Below the pieces are notes generated by a model that saw only the letters and a list, made by a program, of their open reading frames with translations, searched no databases and was not told the DNA's origin. Made by a program: the position numbers and the translations under genes. This document shows, in pieces, positions 34,138 to 45,510 of a stretch of 64,000 nucleotides of DNA. Source of the stretch: Actinoplanes octamycinicus (GTDB lineage: Bacteria > Actinomycetota > Actinomycetes > Mycobacteriales > Micromonosporaceae); NCBI RefSeq assembly GCF_014205225.1, contig NZ_JACHNB010000001.1, forward strand, positions 4,259,501 to 4,323,500, given 5' to 3'. Within the stretch, counting starts at the first letter, position 1; every line of letters begins with the position of its first letter.

Positions 34138-34461
34138 ATGCGGATCACTGTAGCGACTGCCCGGCTCTTGGCCGTGCTGCTCACCGAGCCGGAGACCGAC
34201 CGGTACGGCCTGGACCTGATCGGGGCGACCGGCCTGGCCAGCGGCAGCCTCTATCCGATCCTGCACCGGTTGCAGGACGCGGGCTGGCTGACCACGCGGT
34301 GGGAGGACGTCGACCCGTCCGAGCTCGGCCGACCGGCCCGCCGGTTCTACCGCCTGACCCCGGAGGGCGTCAGCGAGGCCCGGTCGGCGCTCGCCCGGCT
34401 GCGGGCACAGACCGCCGTGCCCGGGATCGTCGGCCTGGCGACGCGGAGCCTGGCGTGGTGA
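34138..34461 (+). CDS. PadR-family transcriptional regulator
   Basis: A 107-residue winged-helix protein: ARLLAVLLTEPETDRYGLDL, then the recognition region GLASGSLYPILHRLQDAGWL and wing RRFYRLTPEG. PadR proteins are small repressors, often paired with membrane transport genes. It overlaps the next gene (GTGA), which encodes a membrane protein. An AT-richer stretch (tatgtagagttcggatatag) in front likely holds its promoter. Confidence 0.92.
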   Translation: MRITVATARLLAVLLTEPETDRYGLDLIGATGLASGSLYPILHRLQDAGWLTTRWEDVDPSELGRPARRFYRLTPEGVSEARSALARLRAQTAVPGIVGLATRSLAW

Positions 34462-35387
34462 GCCGGCGGATCGCCGAGGCCCTGCTGCGGCTGGCCGCGC
34501 GCCGCTGGCCGGCCCGGCTGCGCGCCGAGATGCACCAGGAGTGGCTCGCCGAGCTGCACGTTCTGGCCACCGAACGCCGCGGCGCGGCGATGCTGCGGTA
34601 CGCGGTGAGCCTCGCGGCCGCCCGGCCCGTGCGGGAACCGGTCGCCGTCGCGGTGCGCGCGGCAGCCCTGTGGCGGGCCGTGCGACTGTGCGTCCTGGCG
34701 CCGCTGGCCGCCGCCGTCCTGTTCACCGCCTGCCTGGTGGCCGCTCTGACCGTGCTGGATCCGCTGCTGGCCGCGCTGCCGTTCGGCGACCAGCCGCGGC
34801 AGTGGGTGGCGGCGCTGGCCACGGCCGCCGCCGCGGTCGTGCTCGCCCGGTCCGGCCGATGGTGGACGGCCGAGGGCGCCGGGCTCACCGCACTGGTGCT
34901 CGCGGTCACCGTCCCCGGCTTCGTCTTCGCCAGCCTGGCCTATCTGCTGCCGGCCGGGATGTCCGGCGTCTACGCCCTGCACTGGCCCGGATATGCGGTG
35001 TTCTTCGGCGGTCTCGCCGTGCTGCTGCACGCCGTCGACCGGCTGACCGCCACCGGCCGGCGCCGCCTGGCCTGGTGGACCGGCGCGGTCGGCGGGCTGG
35101 CGCTCGCCGACCTCGCGGTCACCCTTCCGGTCCTGCTGTCCAGCGGCGACGATCCGCCCCTCGCGTCGGCGCCGCTGTGGCTGTTCGCCGCACTCAACGG
35201 CGGCGGCCTCGACGGGATCCGACTGCCCGGCATGACCGCCGACCAGATCTGGACCGTCGGCGACACCACCGACTTCGACGCCTACCTGTTCCTGCTCTCC
35301 GCCGGCCTGGCTCTCGGCGTCATCATGACCAGGGCCGCGAGGGCTGTCCCGGCCGCGACACCCAGCCCGAACCCGGAACTCACCTGA
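34458..35387 (+). CDS. Multi-pass membrane protein coupled to PadR
   Basis: 309 residues. A cytosolic N-terminal segment (RLRAEMHQEWLAEL, resembling the permease-prefix motif found after PadR genes) is followed by about six hydrophobic helices. No ATP-binding or catalytic motif is visible. The GTG start overlaps the PadR TGA, so the two are co-translated. It is likely a membrane component of a small stress response; substrate unknown. Confidence 0.8.
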   Translation: MSRRIAEALLRLAARRWPARLRAEMHQEWLAELHVLATERRGAAMLRYAVSLAAARPVREPVAVAVRAAALWRAVRLCVLAPLAAAVLFTACLVAALTVLDPLLAALPFGDQPRQWVAALATAAAAVVLARSGRWWTAEGAGLTALVLAVTVPGFVFASLAYLLPAGMSGVYALHWPGYAVFFGGLAVLLHAVDRLTATGRRRLAWWTGAVGGLALADLAVTLPVLLSSGDDPPLASAPLWLFAALNGGGLDGIRLPGMTADQIWTVGDTTDFDAYLFLLSAGLALGVIMTRAARAVPAATPSPNPELT

Positions 35388-35509
35388 GCGGGCGCCGCGC
35401 GTGCGTTCCAGCTCAGCGAGTCGATCGTGCCGCAGCGGGACTCGCGCACCATCGACGTGCCCAGGCCGCGGCCCTGACGCGGAACAGCCGGTGGCGCCCG
35501 CCGTCCTGA

Positions 35510-38702
<3,193 letters not shown>

Positions 38703-38770
38703 TCGGGTAGCTGACCCGAGCGGGGAGCCACCCAGCGGTGATTCCGCGCGCGACAGGTCGGCACCGCCAA

Positions 38771-38838
38771 GGCTCCGTCAGCATCGTGCTGGCGGAGCCT
38801 GAGCTGATCGCCGGCTGTTGGCAGCGCTCGATCAGCTC
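38771..38838 (+). terminator. Tandem hairpins after the esterase pair
   Basis: GGCTCCGTCAGCA/TGCTGGCGGAGCC (38771-38799, one G-T wobble) and GAGCTGATCG/CGATCAGCTC (38801-38838) form two successive stem-loops downstream of the CE1 gene. Confidence 0.7.
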
Positions 38839-38855
38839 GCCCGACTCGCCGTAAC

Positions 38856-38892
38856 GGCGAACGGCGGCCCGTCCAGCGGGCCGCCGTTCGCC
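38856..38892 (-). terminator. Hairpin terminator of the cold-shock gene
   Basis: Sixteen-base perfect arms (38856-38871, 38877-38892) around a five-base loop, ten bases downstream of the csp stop on the minus strand. Confidence 0.8.
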
Positions 38893-38901
38893 GACGGTGG
38901 A

Positions 38902-39105
38902 TCAGAGCGGGCGGATGTTGGCCGCCTGCGGGCCCTTCTGGCCCTGGGTGATCTCGAACTCCACCTTCTGGTTCTCCTCCAGGCTGCGGTAGCCGCTGGC
39001 CGCAATGGCGGAGAAGTGGGCGAAGACGTCGGCGCCGCCGTCGTCAGGGCTGATGAAGCCGAAGCCTTTGTCCGCGTTGAACCATTTCACGGTGCCGGTA
39101 GTCAT
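38902..39105 (-). CDS. Cold-shock protein (CspA family)
   Basis: A 67-residue single cold-shock domain with both RNA-binding motifs: [15 protein letters not shown] (RNP1) and DVFAHFSAI (RNP2). It acts as an RNA chaperone in the cytosol. AAAGGAG sits six bases before the ATG. The gene is monocistronic between two terminators; the roughly 200 bases upstream are free of genes and could hold a cold-responsive leader. Confidence 0.96.
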   Translation of the reverse strand: MTTGTVKWFNADKGFGFISPDDGGADVFAHFSAIAASGYRSLEENQKVEFEITQGQKGPQAANIRPL

Positions 39106-39335
39106 TCCTGCTCCTTTCCCAACCTTCGAAGACCCGTGGTGCGGATCTTCAGGCCGCCGCGTTGGTCGCCCGCGTCGGACGACGCGGGAACCGAAGGCGT
39201 GCGGTTGGATCTCGGTTACCCCTGTGGGCGCTGAGAAAACGTCAACCAAGATCAACGGCGTCTCGGTGCAGAACGTCCGGGCGCGGACCAGCCACTACCT
39301 GCACAGACTCCGGACCTGAAAGTGCGGCCGGAGTG

Positions 39336-40760
39336 CTACTGGAAGCGTTTGAGTGCCTCGGACACGGTGACGACCGGGATGCCCTTGGCAGCGATGGCGT
39401 CCATGACGGTGGCGAAGCCGGCTTGGCTGATTTGCGTGCTGGAGGTGGGCTTTCCGGCGGTGATGTCGTGGAAGGCGAGGATGAGCCAGTCACCGTTGCG
39501 TGCGCAGCGGTCGAGCTTGGCGCCGGGGGCGGTCAGATCGGCCAGTGCCGTTCCGCCGATGCGGGTCCCGTCGTTGAGCCCGGTCAACGCCTTGAGTCGA
39601 TGCGGCATGGCGGGGATCAGGGACTCGACGGTTTCCGAGATGATCGACCGTGCGCTGGTGAAGTGACTGCTGGCGATCTGATCCACGGGCTTTCCGTCGG
39701 AGGTCGCCTGGAAGGAGCCGTGGGGATAGGCGAAATGCTCGCTGCTGAAACCGTTGGCTGCCAGCCAGCCGCGGAGGCGGCCGAAATCCTCGTCCACCTC
39801 CGCGGCGGTCAGCTTGTTGTATCCGGAGTTGTGGGCTGCGGTGGCGTAGGCGTGGCCGGCCATCTCCCAGCCGGCGGAGTCCTGCAGGGTGCGCATCTGC
39901 GGCAGGGTCAGGTATCTCTTGGTGCCGATGGCTTCGGCGATGTTGTACATGGTCCCGGCGAAGCCGTGTGCCTTCATGGCCGGGGCGGCCAGTTCGTACA
40001 CCGACTGGTAGGAATCGTCAAAAGTGATCGAGACGGCTCCGTGCGGGTAGATGCTCCTGGTATCCGCCAACGCTTCGACGGCTTGCAGCCGGTAGGTGAC
40101 CGGGCCGCCCGCATCGTCGTAGACCGCGAAAGACATCGCGGTGAATTTCGAGGTGGTCGACGGTACCCCGGCCGGCGAGATGCTGTAGGAACCTTCGGCG
40201 GCACGGACGTCGGCCCATTGCAGATGAACGGTGACCCATTCGCCGGACTGCACATAGCTGGCGCCGTCGCCGGTCTTGGCATGAACCTGCCAGACGAAGC
40301 TGTTGGCGAGGTTCTTGGTGCCGACATAGAACGCGATTTTATTGACGTGGGTCGTGTCATCGACGCGGAAGATGAGCCTGATCATCTTTCCGGTGAGGTC
40401 GAGGCGGGGCAGGTTACGGACCCGGATGGCGGACTGCCGTCCTGACCCGTCGGTCGTGCCACGGGCCGATTGAGTTCCTCGCGCGAAGAGCGAGGTGTCG
40501 TTCAGGTTCGCTGATGCGGTTCCGACTCCATCAGCGTGCCAACGGTGACCGGGTTGGAAGCTCTGCGACCATGCGGCCTTGACCCGGTCCAGCTTCAGCG
40601 CCTTCGGCGGGGGCGGCGTTCCGAGTTCGAACTGCGCTTCCGGGGAGTCCGACGTGCAACCAGCCAGGACCCCGCCTCCGGCCGCCATCAGGGTGCTGGT
40701 GCCGGCCAGACGCAGGGCGGCACGCCGGCTCATCATGGCGTCGCCGCCGAGACCGATCAT
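39336..40760 (-). CDS. Lipoprotein polysaccharide deacetylase (NodB/CE4 type)
   Basis: A 474-residue Tat-type lipoprotein: SRRAALRLAG, then the lipobox VLAGC. A beta-rich N-terminal domain (about 50-245) precedes a NodB-fold domain with SITFDDSYQS (metal/catalytic Asp pair), the metal-ligand region MAGHAYATAAH and FAYPHGS. It would remove N- or O-acetyl groups from a surface polysaccharide. It is the last gene of the four-gene exopolysaccharide operon, 37 bases after the CBM3-GH16 gene. An AGGAGC site supports the ATG at 40760. Confidence 0.87.
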   Translation of the reverse strand: MIGLGGDAMMSRRAALRLAGTSTLMAAGGGVLAGCTSDSPEAQFELGTPPPPKALKLDRVKAAWSQSFQPGHRWHADGVGTASANLNDTSLFARGTQSARGTTDGSGRQSAIRVRNLPRLDLTGKMIRLIFRVDDTTHVNKIAFYVGTKNLANSFVWQVHAKTGDGASYVQSGEWVTVHLQWADVRAAEGSYSISPAGVPSTTSKFTAMSFAVYDDAGGPVTYRLQAVEALADTRSIYPHGAVSITFDDSYQSVYELAAPAMKAHGFAGTMYNIAEAIGTKRYLTLPQMRTLQDSAGWEMAGHAYATAAHNSGYNKLTAAEVDEDFGRLRGWLAANGFSSEHFAYPHGSFQATSDGKPVDQIASSHFTSARSIISETVESLIPAMPHRLKALTGLNDGTRIGGTALADLTAPGAKLDRCARNGDWLILAFHDITAGKPTSSTQISQAGFATVMDAIAAKGIPVVTVSEALKRFQ

Positions 40761-40797
40761 GATCGAAGGCTCCTGGGATGAGAGTGGTTGTGGCGTT

Positions 40798-42219
40798 CTA
40801 CAGCTTGGGCACGGTGTCGATGAAGTTCTGGCCGCTCGCGTAGTAGCCATCGACGGCTTTCTGCACGGCGGCGGCCGACATGGCCTTCTGCGTGTTGCAA
40901 TAGAACCAGTTCACCTTCATGTTCCAGGTACGTTCGCCGGCGAACGGCAGGTCGATGAACCACGTGTTGAAGCTGACGTGCATGGCCTTGCTCGGGAAGA
41001 ACTTGCCCTTGGCGCTGAACAGCTTGCGTTTGTCCGCGTAGTAGGTGACGACCCCATCGCTGGCGGTGATCACCATCGTGTGCCATCCCTGCAGGTTGAT
41101 CCGGTGTCGGCGAGTCGTCTCCTTGCGCCAGTCGGGCGCGTAGAAGCTGGTGGTGTCCAGGAGAGGCCCCCGGTTGCCCCAGCCGCCGTTGGGCATGTAC
41201 TCGTTGTCGAGCTCGCTGTACTTGGCGCCGGCCCCATCGTTGGTCGAGATCGTGTAGAACGACTGATTGATGTGGTCGCCGTCGCGGCCGCTGGCCGGGG
41301 CGTTGCTGAAGAAGATCCGCGCGGCGAAGGTGCCGGTGAGAAATTTGTCCTCAACGGTCTGTACCTGGGCCTGGGTGGTGCCTTGTTTGGTGCCGTCGGT
41401 CTTGGCCTGGAGCTGGAGCACCTGGCCCCCTTGCGCGGTGGGGTCGCCCGGGAAGCTGACACCGGCTTTCGACCAGGTGTCGGGAATGCCCGGGGAGCCC
41501 TTGCTGGTACGCACCAGCCAGCCGTGTTTGTAGAAGGCGGGGTCCTCGGGCGCGACGTAGTGGAAGTTGTCGAACACGATTCCGGGCGGAGCCGCTGCCA
41601 CCGGGGGACCACTCACTGGCGCTTGCGCCGATCCGGCCGGTTCCTCGCCCCAGACCAGCCCCCCACGCAGATACGCGGTGACCTTTGTTGATTTGGTCCA
41701 GGTGGGCTGGGCGGCGAAGGAGTGATCGGTGGCCTGATTCAGCTGTTGGTGATCAGTGCGGTACAACTGCAGGGCGATACGCCCGGTGCTCTCGCCTGCC
41801 TGCAGTGCCGGAGCGCCGGTGGTGAAGCTGAGTTGCACGTAGTGGTCCGCGCCGGCGGCCTGCCCGGCGAGGGCGTTGATCGTCGTGGCGACAACGGAGC
41901 AGCCCAGTTTGTCGGCTGCCTCGCACCCGGTGCCGTACGAGGCAGCCGGGTCTGCGGCGAAGTAGTACCGGACCGTCGCGTCAGCCAGCGAGACGGCGTG
42001 GTCAGAGGTGTTGATGACCTCCAGCCAGGGTTGCGCCGCGGGAGCCTCGACGGGAGTGTTGTTGCGATAGCGGACCGTCAGCTCAGGTGTCGCGGGCTTG
42101 TCGTCCGAGTCGGAGCACCCGGCCACACCTGCACTGACCGCCGTGGCGAAGACCGCCAGCAGCACTTTCGCTTTGCGGGACAGACTCGGACGTGTGGACT
42201 GCACGACGATTTCTCTCAC
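40798..42219 (-). CDS. Lipoprotein with CBM3 and GH16-like glucanase domain
   Basis: 473 residues. The signal ends in GVAGC (lipobox). A CBM3-type cellulose-binding domain (about 45-195; PWLEVINTSDHAVSLADATV, VQLSFTTGAP) is followed by a Pro/Ala linker and a GH16-like jelly-roll (about 215-440) with the catalytic-type motif YSELDNEYM (ExDxE). The GTG start overlaps the stop of the GT2 gene (GTGA), so it is made together with the polymer synthase. It may trim, remodel or anchor the newly made polysaccharide. CBM3 on an anabolic operon is unusual and suggests that the polymer or its partner is a beta-1,4-glycan. Confidence 0.83.
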   Translation of the reverse strand: MREIVVQSTRPSLSRKAKVLLAVFATAVSAGVAGCSDSDDKPATPELTVRYRNNTPVEAPAAQPWLEVINTSDHAVSLADATVRYYFAADPAASYGTGCEAADKLGCSVVATTINALAGQAAGADHYVQLSFTTGAPALQAGESTGRIALQLYRTDHQQLNQATDHSFAAQPTWTKSTKVTAYLRGGLVWGEEPAGSAQAPVSGPPVAAAPPGIVFDNFHYVAPEDPAFYKHGWLVRTSKGSPGIPDTWSKAGVSFPGDPTAQGGQVLQLQAKTDGTKQGTTQAQVQTVEDKFLTGTFAARIFFSNAPASGRDGDHINQSFYTISTNDGAGAKYSELDNEYMPNGGWGNRGPLLDTTSFYAPDWRKETTRRHRINLQGWHTMVITASDGVVTYYADKRKLFSAKGKFFPSKAMHVSFNTWFIDLPFAGERTWNMKVNWFYCNTQKAMSAAAVQKAVDGYYASGQNFIDTVPKL

Positions 42220-43856
42220 CTCACGGAGTCGCGTTCAGCGGAGGCCTCCAGGAACCTCCGGACCCGATCATCGACGATGCGGGGCAGAATGACGGTGTCG
42301 TCCTGCGCGGAGTCCCAGTCGATCCGTTGCAGAATGACAGTTTCCTCTTGCCAGATCTTCGAGAGGTCTTCCTCGTCCGTGCTGGAGTCGGCTCGAACAG
42401 CGACTTCCACCCCGCCCTGCCGCGTGCCCCATGTGCCACTGTGGAGGGTCAACAGGGCGTACAGACGCAGCGGGGTCAGGAGGAACAGCTGGATGACGCT
42501 GTAGAACGGCGCCAGAGCGAACATCCCGAACCGCTTCAGCAGGCCCATGTGCCGGCGCGGAAAGTCAAGGTAGCGCACATTGCGCAAGTACCCCATGAGC
42601 ACCATGAAGAAGGCATAGTAGGCCGCGTGGGACGCGAACCCGGCAGGGTTCAAGATGGGGCTGATGAACAGCGAATACACCATCGCCGACCCGAACACCA
42701 GCCACATGCCCAGTTCCATGACCGTCAACCAGAACGCGGCACCGGCCTTGCGCTGGTTGCGCAGAGCCCACAGCGATTCCCGGAAGAACGACTTGTTCCA
42801 GCGGACCTGCTGACGCAGGAAGTGAGGCAGCCGCTCCGGTACCGCCGTGTAGCCGACGGCAGTCTCCTGGAACAGCACTCTGCCCTCGGTGAGGGCGTAG
42901 TTGGTCATGCGCCGGTCGTCGCCGAACACCGCGGGCTTGCCGAGGAACTGCTGGTTCAGGAAGTCCGGGAGGTACTTGCGCACCAACGCGCCCCGATAGA
43001 CTGACAGCGCTCCACAGCAGCACAGCACCGAATTCAGTCTCGAATAGGCGGCGCGCTCGAACATGAACGAGTTGCCGTACCGTACGTCCTGCAGGCGGGT
43101 CAGCAGATTGGCGTTGTAATTGAGCGCCAGAACCATGCCCGTCGAGGCCATCACCCTGCTGTCCGCCAGCGGTTTGATCAGCTCGCGAACCGTGTCCTTG
43201 GTCAACACCGTGTCGGAGTCGACACACAGGAAGAGGTCCGCGTTCGGGGAGTCCAGGAAGCCGCGGGCCAGGGCCTCCCGTTTGCCCTTGTTCTCCGGCT
43301 GGGCACTCACCTTGAAGACGACGCCACGGGACCGGAATTCCCTCGCCAGCTTGCGGGCGATGCGCAGTCCACCCGGGTCAGCACTGGCATCGTCGATGAT
43401 GTGGACCTCGTTGGGCAGCCGGCTCTGGGCCAGCAGGCTGCGCAAGCCCTGCTCGAACATCACCGGGTCTTCGTTGTAGATCGGCAGGACCGCCGTGATC
43501 CACATCGAATCCAACAGTTGCCTTCGCTTCGGCCCCGCACCCATCGGACGGTAGAAGAGCGCGAACAGCATCTTCGCGGTCAGCAGGCCGATGGCCGCCC
43601 ACGCGTAGAAGTGCATCGACGTCGGATCCGTATTGACAGCGACGACGGCGACCAGGGCGGCGAAGACGACGTAGGAGACTTTCAGGCGCCGCGGACGGCG
43701 GTGACGCCGCAGATCGTCCCGCGGCTGCTCAGGTGGCAACGGTGGCGGCGGTACCGCACCCGGGACCCTGGGGGGATACCCACTCGCCGTCCCGTTGGCC
43801 CGGTTGTTCCGCTGGCCGGGAACCCGGATGGCGGAATCGGGCCGCCCGTAGCTCAC
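42216..43856 (-). CDS. Processive GT2 glycosyltransferase, hyaluronan-synthase-like
   Basis: A 546-residue membrane enzyme. A Pro-rich cytosolic N-terminus and two N-terminal helices (about 60-95) are followed by the GT-A domain with VLPIYNEDP, DADS-like FLCVDSDTV, FGDDRRMTNYAL and the product-binding QQVRWNKSFFRES. Three or four C-terminal helices follow. The GDDR plus QxxRWxKSFFRES combination is typical of hyaluronan/NodC-like synthases that polymerise and export UDP-sugars. It overlaps the dehydrogenase gene upstream and the CBM3-GH16 gene downstream by four bases each. A hexosamine/uronate polymer is the favoured product. Confidence 0.88.
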   Translation of the reverse strand: MSYGRPDSAIRVPGQRNNRANGTASGYPPRVPGAVPPPPLPPEQPRDDLRRHRRPRRLKVSYVVFAALVAVVAVNTDPTSMHFYAWAAIGLLTAKMLFALFYRPMGAGPKRRQLLDSMWITAVLPIYNEDPVMFEQGLRSLLAQSRLPNEVHIIDDASADPGGLRIARKLAREFRSRGVVFKVSAQPENKGKREALARGFLDSPNADLFLCVDSDTVLTKDTVRELIKPLADSRVMASTGMVLALNYNANLLTRLQDVRYGNSFMFERAAYSRLNSVLCCCGALSVYRGALVRKYLPDFLNQQFLGKPAVFGDDRRMTNYALTEGRVLFQETAVGYTAVPERLPHFLRQQVRWNKSFFRESLWALRNQRKAGAAFWLTVMELGMWLVFGSAMVYSLFISPILNPAGFASHAAYYAFFMVLMGYLRNVRYLDFPRRHMGLLKRFGMFALAPFYSVIQLFLLTPLRLYALLTLHSGTWGTRQGGVEVAVRADSSTDEEDLSKIWQEETVILQRIDWDSAQDDTVILPRIVDDRVRRFLEASAERDSVR

Positions 43857-45124
43857 AGCTGCACCGCCCGGTGATGCCCCGCAGTCGTGCCTCTCGTGTC
43901 GAACAGGAGATCCGCGCGATCGGCCAGCTCCACGACGTCGATCGCGCTGTGCGGCTGCAGCAGGATCGTCAGGTCGGCTCGCTCCGCCTCGTCCAGCAGA
44001 TCGACGGCCGGCTCGACCCGGGCACCGGAGACCTGCCAGCTCGGCACGTGCGGGTCGAAGTAACGCAGCTCCGCACCCCGGCGCCGGAGCTCGACGGCCA
44101 CCGCGGTCGCCGGCGTCTCACGCTGGTCAGCGATGTCGGGCTTGTACGTCACCCCCACCAGCAGCACTCGCGAGCCCTTCACCGCCTTGCCGCGATCGTT
44201 GAGAAGGTCAGCCGCCCGGTTGACGACGTGCAGCGGCATCCGGGAATTGATCTCCTGGGCCAGCTCGACGAACCGGAACGGAATTCCCAGCGACTTCACC
44301 TTGTACGACAGGTAGTTCGGGTCGATCGGGATGCAGTGTCCACCCACCCCGGGCCCGGGATAGAACGCGGCGAATCCGAACGGCTTCGTTGACGCACAGC
44401 GGATGGCATCCCACAGGTCGACACCGATCTCCCGGCAGAACATCGCCATTTCGTTGACCAACGCGATGTTGATGTGACGGTAGGTGTTCTCCAGCAGCTT
44501 GGCCATCTCGGCCTCACGAGTGCCCTTTGCCTCCACCACCTGGCCGACGAACTGTTCATACAACCGCCGCGCGGCCTTCGTGCACTGCTCGGTGTGGCCG
44601 CCCACCACCTTCGGCGTGTTCTCCAGTCCGAACTTCGGGTTACCTGGATCGATGCGCTCCGGGGAGAACGCCAGATGGAAATCGACGCCGGCCCGCAGTC
44701 CACCCGCCTCGAGCGCCGGCCGCACCACGTCGTCGGTCGTACCCGGGTACGTCGTGGACTCCAGAACCACCAGTGCGCCCGGCCGCATGTGCTCGGCGAT
44801 CATGCCGACAGCGCTGGTGACGGCGCCGAGATCCGGTGCCCCGTGGTCGGTGAGCGGGGTCGGAACACAGATCACCACCGCGGCGGCGGAGCCGATCACG
44901 GAGCTGTCAGTGGTAGCGGTGAAACCGCTCGCCAGCATGGCGGCCACATCCGCGTCGGAGATGTCGTCGACATGCGAGCGTCCCGCGTTCAGACCGTCCA
45001 CAACCAGTTGGGAACGGTCCAGCCCAACTACTCGCAGCCCTGCTCGCACGGCTCCCCGGACCAGTGGCAGTCCCACATAGCCGAGGCCGATCACGACCAG
45101 ATCAGTCCCCCGTGCAGTACCCAT
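43853..45124 (-). CDS. UDP-sugar 6-dehydrogenase (UDP-HexNAc/Glc dehydrogenase family)
   Basis: A 423-residue cytosolic NAD-dependent enzyme that converts a UDP-hexose or UDP-HexNAc to the uronate. The Rossmann motif VIGLGYVGLPL, middle-domain KLLENTYRHINIAL and catalytic cysteine in GVGGHCIPIDPNYLS are intact. The GGHCIP-DP loop is that of the WbpA/TviB-like UDP-HexNAc branch rather than GGSCFPKD-type glucose dehydrogenases, but specificity is not certain. First gene of the exopolysaccharide operon; supplies the acidic sugar to the synthase. The ATG at 45124 begins the conserved fold; GGGGAG lies slightly far upstream. Confidence 0.9.
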   Translation of the reverse strand: MGTARGTDLVVIGLGYVGLPLVRGAVRAGLRVVGLDRSQLVVDGLNAGRSHVDDISDADVAAMLASGFTATTDSSVIGSAAAVVICVPTPLTDHGAPDLGAVTSAVGMIAEHMRPGALVVLESTTYPGTTDDVVRPALEAGGLRAGVDFHLAFSPERIDPGNPKFGLENTPKVVGGHTEQCTKAARRLYEQFVGQVVEAKGTREAEMAKLLENTYRHINIALVNEMAMFCREIGVDLWDAIRCASTKPFGFAAFYPGPGVGGHCIPIDPNYLSYKVKSLGIPFRFVELAQEINSRMPLHVVNRAADLLNDRGKAVKGSRVLLVGVTYKPDIADQRETPATAVAVELRRRGAELRYFDPHVPSWQVSGARVEPAVDLLDEAERADLTILLQPHSAIDVVELADRADLLFDTRGTTAGHHRAVQL

Positions 45125-45510
45125 CGCGCGTGCAACTCCCCGAAACGACAACCGGACACAACCCAGCGCACCCTCGGTCCATCGCACAACACGCCGTCCG
45201 CTTCGCTGGTTGGCGACCGCGCAACCCTGCGAAGGGACTGCGGTCCGGAGCCGGCGAAGGCCCAGGGGTCCAACTTGTCCGTTTTCGGCGGCTTGGCTAG
45301 GTCATCAAGCGCCCGAGGATACTTGCATGGCGACTCGTGAATTCCTATACGTGAACAGTCCAGATCTGAGCCTCTGTGAGTCAAAACACGCCGAATGATC
45401 ACGAAGAGTAACGCCGCGGTATTGCCACGCCCGCGCCGTTGTCCAGGGCGACACAGGGGCGGCACTTGATTGCCACATAGCTGATGTTCCGTCCGGCTTC
45501 GCGCGCTCGG
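45125..45510. other. Intergenic region upstream of the exopolysaccharide operon
   Basis: This gap lies between the UDP-sugar dehydrogenase start and the 3' end of the sigma-AbfB gene, both on the minus strand. It is less GC-rich between 45310 and 45420 and must contain the operon promoter. I could not assign a -35/-10 pair with confidence and found no coherent coding sequence or clear terminator. Confidence 0.5.

Noticed and set aside
42216-45124. Straight assignment as a hyaluronan (hasAB) operon
   Set aside because: The dehydrogenase has the WbpA-like GGHCIPIDP loop and the operon adds CBM3-GH16 and deacetylase genes, so the polymer is probably different.
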